This document shows, piece after piece, positions 37,012-44,653 of a DNA stretch of 64,000 nucleotides; the first letter of the stretch is position 1, and the number at the start of each line of letters is the position of its first letter. The DNA lies in NCBI RefSeq assembly GCF_943193185.1, contig NZ_CALPDE010000007.1, positions 20,196-84,195 on the forward strand, written 5' to 3'. Source of the DNA: Lactococcus ileimucosae. GTDB lineage: Bacteria; Bacillota; Bacilli; Lactobacillales; Streptococcaceae. The notes under the pieces were generated by a model. It saw nothing but the letters and a program-made list of their open reading frames with translations, was not told the DNA's origin and made no database searches. Position numbers and translations under genes: made by a program.

Positions 37012-37838
37012 GATTTATCCTTCCAAAACCATTTGTAATATTCATGATTTACTCTCTCATTTTCTGGGGGTAATTTCATATAATCGCCATACTGACGTGA
37101 GAGATAAGCATCATGATCTTTCAGTTTTCGAGAAATCAAGTGCTCAAATTTTACATCTTCATATTCTTCCCAGATTTTTTTAGGAAAAATTGCATTTTTA
37201 TAACCAGTATACAGATATGAAACTAAATTGTTATCTGTATTATTGTATTTTTGCATAAAGAGGTCTAACTGTTCAGCTAAAGTCCGATATTTCCCGCGGT
37301 ATTTGAGGTGTTGCGGCATCCACAAAATCAACTTCCCCCAAAAATATAGCTTTCTACTTGCACTGGCAAAGTCAACGCCATGAGGATTAGAAGCTGTTAA
37401 TCGAACGGCTTTTTTCAAGAATTCTTTTTTGAAATGTTTTCGCTCTTCCTCATCATCGGGTAAAATATCCATTGGAAAAATATCTAAAAACACTCCCGTA
37501 CCCCTATTCAAATTATCAATTTCACTTTCAAATGTTGTACGTGTATCATATAACTTCGCGAAAGGAAGATACGCTTCTCTTACTTTATAATGAAGCAGAG
37601 CATATCTCTCATCTGGAAGTTTTTCCATCAAAATCTTAATGAGGCGTTCATAGTTTGCCCGTGTAAGCTCAATATCAATATCGTCATCCCATGGAATATA
37701 GCCCCCATGACGCATAGCTCCAATCAAAGAGCCTCCAGCTAAAGTATATTCAATACCATTTTCTCGACAAATCGTATCGATATAAGCCAGTTGGTCAAGC
37801 TGTATTTCCCGAAGTTCTTCTTGAGTTATCTCTTTCAT
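37008..37838 (-). CDS. LicD family phosphotransferase
   Basis: About 276 residues. LicD hallmark GGSLIGAMRHGGYIPWDDDID near residues 33-53 with the DDDID metal-binding cluster. Family members move phosphocholine, phosphoribitol or glycerol phosphate from CDP-activated donors to glycans. ATG 37838 overlaps the upstream stop (ATGA). No choline genes are visible, but tagD is four genes downstream, so CDP-glycerol is the likeliest donor (inference). Confidence 0.87.
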   Translation of the reverse strand: MKEITQEELREIQLDQLAYIDTICRENGIEYTLAGGSLIGAMRHGGYIPWDDDIDIELTRANYERLIKILMEKLPDERYALLHYKVREAYLPFAKLYDTRTTFESEIDNLNRGTGVFLDIFPMDILPDDEEERKHFKKEFLKKAVRLTASNPHGVDFASASRKLYFWGKLILWMPQHLKYRGKYRTLAEQLDLFMQKYNNTDNNLVSYLYTGYKNAIFPKKIWEEYEDVKFEHLISRKLKDHDAYLSRQYGDYMKLPPENERVNHEYYKWFWKDKS

Positions 37839-38974
37839 TTTTTCTCGTCCAATTCTTTGAAAACTTTTACAAAAGCTTCTGCTGACTGTTCCCATGTAAA
37901 GTTTTCTACTACATTCTTAGATACTTTTTTCTGTATACGTCTCATCTCTTCTTTATTTGCAATAATTTTTCTCAGCGTTTGAAGTAAGGCAGCTTCACTG
38001 TTTTCGATAATAAAGCCATAACTTTCATCTGGCATAATATCTCGCGCCCCACCAACCGTTGGAGTAGCAATTACAACATTTTCTAGCATCGCTGCCTCAA
38101 GCATTGCTGTCGCAAAGCCTTCACTCCGAGACATCAAAACAAAAATATCCGATTGCGCATCTAACTCTAGTACTTTCTCATAAGGGAGTCGTCCTAAAAA
38201 TCTTATATTCTCTTGTTGATACTGTGTCTGAACTTCCTTTAATAGTGGTCCGTCACCAGCTATAATCAGTTCCAAGTCCTCTCTCTCTTTTGAAAGTTTT
38301 TCAAAAGCTGAAAGCAGTATTTCAACGCCTTTCATCTGTGGAATCAATCGCCCAGCATAAGAAATTACAGTCTTATCTTGGACTTTTTCTATTTTTTGGT
38401 TATTGTACTCTTCGACGGAGACTGCATTAGGAAGTGTACCTTTTGCATCTATGTTAAAAGTCTTTAACCACTCAGAAGCTTCCTTGGATACACCATAAAA
38501 AAGGGAAGTATTTTTCTTCACCTTCTTTATTAACCAATGCTCAATTTTTTGTAAAAATAAATCTAAAATGGGCTGGTTCAAGGTAAGATAGGACGAACCA
38601 TGCTCGATAACGATTGCTTCTTTTCCTTTTTTCTTGGCCAGTTCAGTTCCTAACAGGGCAGGAAGGTGAAAACGAGTATTGGCAATATAATAATCAATAG
38701 GTTCAGATGAAATTTTCTTTATTAAAGAATGATATAAGGCATTCTTTTTCAAAAATGGATACCTGTTTTTCCAAATGTTTTTTACAGGAAGACGATAAAT
38801 TTTTATTCCTTCTTGTATCTCTTCGTTAAGCAAATCATCACTATGCTGAGTCGTCACTATAATGACATTATAGCCCCGCTCGTGTAACTTTTTACTAATA
38901 TTATAGGTATAGCGTTCGACCCCCCCTAAATGGGGAAGGTAATATCCATTAAAAATCGCAACTGTTTTATTCAT
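37835..38974 (-). CDS. Family 4 glycosyltransferase
   Basis: 379 residues, GT-B fold. N-terminal YLPHLGGVERYTYN, C-terminal SRSEGFATAMLEAAM with the EX7E signature, and GRLIPQMKGVE hinge. Retaining transferase; sugar not known. Overlaps the flippase gene by eight bases and the licD-like gene by four. Confidence 0.87.
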   Translation of the reverse strand: MNKTVAIFNGYYLPHLGGVERYTYNISKKLHERGYNVIIVTTQHSDDLLNEEIQEGIKIYRLPVKNIWKNRYPFLKKNALYHSLIKKISSEPIDYYIANTRFHLPALLGTELAKKKGKEAIVIEHGSSYLTLNQPILDLFLQKIEHWLIKKVKKNTSLFYGVSKEASEWLKTFNIDAKGTLPNAVSVEEYNNQKIEKVQDKTVISYAGRLIPQMKGVEILLSAFEKLSKEREDLELIIAGDGPLLKEVQTQYQQENIRFLGRLPYEKVLELDAQSDIFVLMSRSEGFATAMLEAAMLENVVIATPTVGGARDIMPDESYGFIIENSEAALLQTLRKIIANKEEMRRIQKKVSKNVVENFTWEQSAEAFVKVFKELDEKK

Positions 38975-40400
38975 TATTTTTCACCAATTGTTTTATATTT
39001 TTCAAATCGCCAGAGAAGTACAAGAAAACCACAATTAAAACTAGCCAAATACTTCCTCTCACAAGAAGAGTAACAAAGGAATTTAAAATATTAGTAAAAT
39101 CTTGTGTGAAATATAAAACTGCATAAAGCAATATTCCCAGGATGAAAGGTTTTATGAGATTACGTACAATTAGACGAAACTTTCCTTCAAGCGCTTGATT
39201 CATTAGCAAACTTCCTGAAATAACAAAATTGATTATATAAGAGATTGAAACTGCAATTGCCACAGTATTTATTGAACCAAAGGAAATTCCAACTATAATA
39301 CTTATACAAATAATTCCTAAAGAAACTATCCCATTAAAGGATTGAATCCTCACAAGATTTCTTGCCTGCCATATTGCTGGCATCATCTGTGCTAGCATCT
39401 GTGCCCATATACTCAAACTTAAAAATCTCAGGGGCATGACTGCTCCCCCCCATTGATTTCCAAACAGTAAATAAATGATGGGCTCAGCATTGAGTGAAAA
39501 GAAAACAGATACCGGAATCGCAATAAAGGCGAGGATTTGACTAATCTTTAAATAAGTATCTCTTATCAAAGGAACATTTTTTTCATGTTCGGCCAAGATG
39601 GGTTGTAAAACAGGGTTGACAACACTTAAAAACACAGTTATCGGAAGGGACAGCAATTGGTAACTTCTTGAATAATTTCCTAAGGGCTTTGCGCCAAAAA
39701 ACTTACTTACAAGTATATTATCGAAGTTACGATAAAAGTAGTTTAGTAATAAAAAGCTCGTTTGATATTTGACAAATGAAAAGATTTTCTTCATAGGTTC
39801 AATACGCATTGATCGTGTATACTTAATATCTACCAATCGTAAATTCAACACAAGTATAATCGCTTCAATCATCGTAAAGGTGATTACCAATGAATATATC
39901 CCTGCATGCATTATTGCAGCAGTTATACCCATTATCCCACTAATTATGCTTGCTCCAGCCAATCGAAGACTGATTGCCTTAAATCTTTTTTCCTTACTGA
40001 GGATACCATTAGGCACTTGATTCATGGCTGCAGTAAGAATGATAAGTGACATTGACCAACAAATCGGGATATAGATAGGATTGTTGAAAATTGTTGATAA
40101 TGTAAAGCCACCAACAACTCCGAAAAATAGAGAGGTAATCACACCGATTAAAATCGTATAATTAAAAATCACCCCATAATCTTCAGCTTTCAACTCTTTA
40201 TTTTGCACAATTGCTGGTGCGATAGCTGTACCAGTTAAGAGCTGAAAAAATAAAATTAACACTTGTACCGTAGTTACTATCCCTATTTGTTCAGGTGTCA
40301 ACAGTCGAGAAAGCACCATATTGAGGATAAGTTGTACAACTACGGTACTGTACTGAGCAATTGCCGTGAAAAATATTCCTGATTTAAACTCGTTTTTCAT
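38967..40400 (-). CDS. Wzx-type polysaccharide flippase
   Basis: 477 residues, about 14 TM helices, MOP superfamily (WzxC/lipopolysaccharide translocase type). It should flip lipid-linked side-chain units to the outer face. A second export route beside the RgpCD ABC transporter, matching the lactococcal scheme of a rhamnan plus separately flipped side chains. Overlaps the epimerase gene by four bases. Confidence 0.85.
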   Translation of the reverse strand: MKNEFKSGIFFTAIAQYSTVVVQLILNMVLSRLLTPEQIGIVTTVQVLILFFQLLTGTAIAPAIVQNKELKAEDYGVIFNYTILIGVITSLFFGVVGGFTLSTIFNNPIYIPICWSMSLIILTAAMNQVPNGILSKEKRFKAISLRLAGASIISGIMGITAAIMHAGIYSLVITFTMIEAIILVLNLRLVDIKYTRSMRIEPMKKIFSFVKYQTSFLLLNYFYRNFDNILVSKFFGAKPLGNYSRSYQLLSLPITVFLSVVNPVLQPILAEHEKNVPLIRDTYLKISQILAFIAIPVSVFFSLNAEPIIYLLFGNQWGGAVMPLRFLSLSIWAQMLAQMMPAIWQARNLVRIQSFNGIVSLGIICISIIVGISFGSINTVAIAVSISYIINFVISGSLLMNQALEGKFRLIVRNLIKPFILGILLYAVLYFTQDFTNILNSFVTLLVRGSIWLVLIVVFLYFSGDLKNIKQLVKNNE

Positions 40401-41341
40401 TTGTGAAATTCATAATCTAAGTATTTCTTCATTCCACTTTCGAGATTATACTTTGGATTATATCCTATTTTCTTTAATTTTTGGATGTTACTGATTGAAA
40501 GTTTAATATCGCCTTCTCTTGGTTCAGCATATTTGACATCTACCTCTTTGCCTAAATCGCTTTGGGAAAAGCGGATCAAATCATTCAAAGTCGTCTTTGT
40601 TCCAGTTCCAACATTGTAAACTTGGCCTAAAGATTGGTCAGATGTTGCAATAAGAAGCAATGCTTGGAGGACATCATCAATGTAAACAAAATCCCTTGCT
40701 TGCTCACCATCGCCAAAAATTGTCAAGAGCTTCTGATTTTTCAGACAATCCACCAAAATCGAAATAAAACCGGAATATGGGGAATTAGGGTTCTGGTTTG
40801 GACCATAGACATTGAAAAAGCGCGTTGCACTTGCCGGAATTTTGTAAAGATCATTATAAACCATGACCATTCTTTCCGAGGCAAATTTATCAACCGCGTA
40901 AGGTGTTAGCGGACGAATGATACTTTCTTCCTGTTTTGGAAGAGTTGGTTCATCTCCATAAACCGCTGCGCTTGAAGAAAAAATAAAGCGTTTTATTGAT
41001 TTTTTCTTTGTCCGTAGAATCTCTAAAATCGCCATTGTACTGTCAAAGTTGACTTGATGAGTTTCATATGGACGAGCAACTGAATCCGCCACAGAGGCCA
41101 CTGCTGCAAGATGAAAGATATAATCAAAGTCATTTTCTTCAAATACTTTTTCAAGCAGAGCTTTATCCGTTACAGAGCCTTTTATTTTTATTAAATTACT
41201 CGAGCTACTTAGATTAGAAAAATCTCCCATTGAGAGGTCATCAATAATCGTAACTTTATTATTAGGAAGAAGCCTATTAGCCAAAGATGAACCAATAAAC
41301 CCTGCCCCACCAGTGATTAAAATATTATTGTTTTGAATCAT
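40397..41341 (-). CDS. NAD-dependent sugar epimerase/dehydratase
   Basis: An extended SDR of about 314 residues: [10 protein letters not shown] nucleotide motif (residues 10-19), FSSSAAVYG, and catalytic YAVDK. Closest in look to UDP-glucose/UDP-GlcNAc 4-epimerases, making UDP-Gal or UDP-GalNAc for the side chain. ATG 41341 has GGAAGATAAG; overlaps the GacJ-like gene by 17 bases. Confidence 0.83.
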   Translation of the reverse strand: MIQNNNILITGGAGFIGSSLANRLLPNNKVTIIDDLSMGDFSNLSSSSNLIKIKGSVTDKALLEKVFEENDFDYIFHLAAVASVADSVARPYETHQVNFDSTMAILEILRTKKKSIKRFIFSSSAAVYGDEPTLPKQEESIIRPLTPYAVDKFASERMVMVYNDLYKIPASATRFFNVYGPNQNPNSPYSGFISILVDCLKNQKLLTIFGDGEQARDFVYIDDVLQALLLIATSDQSLGQVYNVGTGTKTTLNDLIRFSQSDLGKEVDVKYAEPREGDIKLSISNIQKLKKIGYNPKYNLESGMKKYLDYEFHK

Positions 41342-41693
41342 TCTTATCTTCCACTTCTTCCACATTCTTCTTAAGTAATGATATTTCTTGAACTAAATTT
41401 TTTATTTGCTTTTCAGCAGATATTAGAGACATCTGGTATTTTAAAACAATGATCAGTAAAATGCTTACCAGTATAAATAAGGATAATGCGGTAAGAGTTT
41501 GAATCCCAAAAAAATGTGCGACTTCACTTCCCACTTCTGGAAAAAGTGCTCCAAACAGAATAACTAATGCTAGAACCAGCCATTTCAACATGTGTCGGAT
41601 TTCTGCTTTGTCTTTTCTAACAAGATGAATCGTATAAAAAAAGAATGAAACTGCTAGAATAATCGCTAATATTCGTAGTTGTAACGGCATCAT
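41325..41693 (-). CDS. DUF2304 small membrane protein (GacJ-like)
   Basis: 122 residues: three predicted TM helices (about 5-24, 36-58, 64-85) and a C-terminal coiled coil (about 90-115). DUF2304 proteins pair with GacI-type glycosyltransferases; in group A Streptococcus GacJ stimulates GacI. Here it follows the GacI-like gene with a 4-base overlap, so it is likely the catalytic partner. Confidence 0.82.
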   Translation of the reverse strand: MMPLQLRILAIILAVSFFFYTIHLVRKDKAEIRHMLKWLVLALVILFGALFPEVGSEVAHFFGIQTLTALSLFILVSILLIIVLKYQMSLISAEKQIKNLVQEISLLKKNVEEVEDKNDSKQ

Positions 41694-42421
41694 TTTCTAC
41701 CCTTCCCTAATAGTGACGTTGCTAAAATGGATAACGAAACACTAATCATATAGTTTACACCTTTTAAAAGACTTATGCTAGATGTCCCCGTAGTTCGTTC
41801 AAACATTCTTACCCCTACCTCTTTTACACGAATATTTTTGGCAAAAAGATGCATGTAGCTTTCTGGCTCTGGGTATTGCCGAGGGTATCTTTTCACAAAT
41901 TGTTCAATAACTTTTCTGTTCCCTGCACGATAACCACTGGTAACATCCATTATACGTATATTTGATGTGAGACGAATCAAAGTGGACAAAATCTTAATCC
42001 CAATTTGACGTGTTTTTGAAGATTTAAACTCTGAATTGCTCTCATCAAGGAACCTTGAACCAACAGTAAAATCTGCTTGGTCATTTATAATAGGGTCTAT
42101 AAGTTGAGGCAGCGATTCGATATCATGCTGTCCATCACCATCAAACTGAACTGCGATATCATAACCATTTTTATAGGCATACATATATCCTGTCTGTACA
42201 GCTCCACCAATTCCAAGGTTTTGAATAAGTTCAACGTGATTAATCTTATTCTCTTTTAGCACTTCCTCTTCGTTATCTGTTGAACCATCGTTAATTACCA
42301 CATAATCTAAGTTATAAGAAGAACTTTTAATATAATTTTCTACTTTTTTGATGTTCTCTGCAATCCCTTCTCCTTCGTTATACGCAGGAATGATTAGAAG
42401 AATTTTTGCTTTGTTAGTCAA
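41690..42421 (-). CDS. Polyprenyl-phosphate glycosyltransferase (GacI-like)
   Basis: A 243-residue DPM1-like GT2: LLIIPAYNEGEGI, VINDGSTD, VQFDGDGQHD and GSRFLDESN. There are no large C-terminal TM segments beyond one hydrophobic stretch (about 218-237). This family makes undecaprenyl-phosphate sugars; GacI makes Und-P-GlcNAc. With the DUF2304 partner it should prime or donate sugar for side-chain assembly (compare lactococcal WpsA/WpsB). Confidence 0.85.
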   Translation of the reverse strand: MTNKAKILLIIPAYNEGEGIAENIKKVENYIKSSSYNLDYVVINDGSTDNEEEVLKENKINHVELIQNLGIGGAVQTGYMYAYKNGYDIAVQFDGDGQHDIESLPQLIDPIINDQADFTVGSRFLDESNSEFKSSKTRQIGIKILSTLIRLTSNIRIMDVTSGYRAGNRKVIEQFVKRYPRQYPEPESYMHLFAKNIRVKEVGVRMFERTTGTSSISLLKGVNYMISVSLSILATSLLGKGRK

Positions 42422-42439
42422 ATCTATGAAATTCCTCTC

Positions 42440-43291
42440 TTAGTCTTGGTTTTGTCTTTTTTCTACTTGTAACATTAATTTAATCAAGTATTTCCATCTG
42501 ATTCCAGAATCTCTCTGCAAAAGACCTTTCAGAATCATTTTAACATATTTTCTTTTAAGTTGACAGAGCAAGTCGGGCTTATAGGCTTTGTAAAATCGAT
42601 ATTCGCTGCTAAAAATACTATGAAATCTTTCCTCTGACAGACTGGATAAATCTTGAACCGATAGGTGATGGCTAAGTTTACATTGCAACACCTTGACCTT
42701 TTTATGACTCGAAATGATTTTTGAAAAGAGCCAATGGTCAAGGTAGTCAAGAGGAAACTCTTTTGTAAAACCACCGATTTGTTCAAGGAAAGACTCGTTC
42801 AGCGTTAGCGTACTGGATATTCCAGAAATATCTTGGTGATAGACACCCGCTTCTCTTGGGTAGAGGAGCATGTCCAAAGTCTCACTTGCTGTGGGAGAAA
42901 TCTGTGTTGTGCCATCATATATTTTCGCGCAGTAAGCAACGATGTCACTCTCTCTTTCTTTACCTTCTAACTTAGAAAATAGAGTAAGCATATAGCTTTC
43001 TGTAAGTAAGGTATCATCGTCCAGCAACATCAGCCATTCGTCTTTTGACAAAGAGAGAGAAGTCTCATATGCTATACGGGTCCCTCGTTCTTTGGGATCA
43101 AGATTATAAAGATATGTGAGTGAATGAAAAAGAGGAGAAAGCTTTATCTCTGAATAGTCTATAGCTCCGTTATCAAATACAATGACATTGAGCTTTTTTT
43201 TGATTGCATCACTAAGTTTGACAAGTGATGCAAAAGATTCTGTTTCCGTGAATTTTTGGGCATAAGCGACCAAACAAATTGTTATATTCAT
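42440..43291 (-). CDS. Family 2-like glycosyltransferase
   Basis: 283 residues. N-terminal MNITICLVAYA, VIVFDNGA (variant of the DDGS motif) and LMLLDDDT as the DXD metal site. The acceptor region is typical of rhamnosyl- or galactosyltransferases of CPS clusters but not specific. Two bases separate it from the GT4 gene. Confidence 0.78.
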   Translation of the reverse strand: MNITICLVAYAQKFTETESFASLVKLSDAIKKKLNVIVFDNGAIDYSEIKLSPLFHSLTYLYNLDPKERGTRIAYETSLSLSKDEWLMLLDDDTLLTESYMLTLFSKLEGKERESDIVAYCAKIYDGTTQISPTASETLDMLLYPREAGVYHQDISGISSTLTLNESFLEQIGGFTKEFPLDYLDHWLFSKIISSHKKVKVLQCKLSHHLSVQDLSSLSEERFHSIFSSEYRFYKAYKPDLLCQLKRKYVKMILKGLLQRDSGIRWKYLIKLMLQVEKRQNQD

Positions 43292-43293
43292 AT

Positions 43294-44538
43294 TTATCGT
43301 TTCTTAAATTTCAAGAGCACTCTTTTAACCGTTCTCTTTATTTCAGACTTAAACGAACTTGAACTGTCTGCATTCACTGTGAGTAGATTTTCTATATGTC
43401 GCACGGCTTTCTTCTCACTGCCTTGGACTTTTTCAGCTTCTTCAATAAACGTTTTATAAACAAACTCTATAGAATATTTCTCTCGTACTTCCGAAATTTT
43501 ATTGATGCTGTTTTGCTTTTGCTCTGTAAAAGTTTCTAGGCTCAAGCTCATTTTTTCAGATAAGGCTTCAATATCTCCTAAAGGATACATTTCTCCTTCT
43601 TGAAAAATCTTGTATGCAGACGCGTAACCCGGGTTGTCCGATATGATGACTGGAAGACCTTTGAGTAGGGCTTCAATATAGACCAAACCAAAGGTCTCCA
43701 TGGCCGAGCTGCTGACAAAGATATCCTTATCCGTGAGTTCTTCCCATGGATTATCTAGATGACCGGTCAGCTTCACATTTTTCAAATTATGCTTCTTAAT
43801 ATAATGCATACACTTGATTTTGTAGTCTTCATCTTGAGCCCCGATCAATAAGAGCTCAACATCTGTTTTGCCAGACTGACGATAAGCTTTTAAAAGTTCC
43901 AACTGATTTTTACGTTCAGTCAAACGTCCTACTGACACAAAGCGAATATTTTCTCCTTTTTTTAAGGGCGAAGCATCCACTTCGCTATAAGGAATAAACT
44001 GCTTGATTTCTTTTCCTTCAAAAAGAAGATTCAGTTTTTGATTCAGAAGACCTGTCACACTGTAGACTTCTTTCGAATACTCTGCTATAAAATCTATTTT
44101 ATCAAGGTAATAAGCAAACTCATTTTCTGGAAATTCATGGATTAACCAAAAATGAGGGATTGACTCACAAGCAGCAGCAAGAGCACCCTGAAACATATTC
44201 ACCGTATTGGTAACCACTAAATCTATGTTGTTTTCCTGAATCAGCCGTCTGATTTGCGCAATGTTTTCACGATAATAAAACGCGCGACCTTTAGCATCTT
44301 CTGGAAGCCCCCCTGGTGCATCTTCCCACCACCATTTTCCGGCTGGAAGGATATAGGTAGAGATCCCCGAAGCCTTAAACTTGTTTTGGTAACTTGTTTT
44401 ATCCTCTCCTTGATAACCTGGTGCAACATTTATCACTTTGTTTCCACGTTTAACTAACGCGGTCATCAGATAAAAAATTGAAATTTCTGCTCCATTATCA
44501 AAGGTGCCTGTTGGAGAAACGAATAAAATATTTTTCAT
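43294..44538 (-). CDS. Family 4 glycosyltransferase
   Basis: 414 residues; GT-B fold with TFDNGAEISIFYL near the N-terminus, RFVSVGRLTERKNQ hinge and SAMETFGLVYIEALLKG (EX7E). Basic C-terminal helix likely contacts the membrane. A 115-nt spacer without a clear promoter separates it from the RgpF-like gene. Confidence 0.87.
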   Translation of the reverse strand: MKNILFVSPTGTFDNGAEISIFYLMTALVKRGNKVINVAPGYQGEDKTSYQNKFKASGISTYILPAGKWWWEDAPGGLPEDAKGRAFYYRENIAQIRRLIQENNIDLVVTNTVNMFQGALAAACESIPHFWLIHEFPENEFAYYLDKIDFIAEYSKEVYSVTGLLNQKLNLLFEGKEIKQFIPYSEVDASPLKKGENIRFVSVGRLTERKNQLELLKAYRQSGKTDVELLLIGAQDEDYKIKCMHYIKKHNLKNVKLTGHLDNPWEELTDKDIFVSSSAMETFGLVYIEALLKGLPVIISDNPGYASAYKIFQEGEMYPLGDIEALSEKMSLSLETFTEQKQNSINKISEVREKYSIEFVYKTFIEEAEKVQGSEKKAVRHIENLLTVNADSSSSFKSEIKRTVKRVLLKFKKR

Positions 44539-44653
44539 TGTTCTTTCCTCATTATTTGAAATGCGAGCCTTATCACTCCCCGTTCAGCAAAACAGACTCT
44601 GTAAAAAAATTCGATTGAAAACTGTTTAAATTAAGTGTTTCCTGCCCACAACG

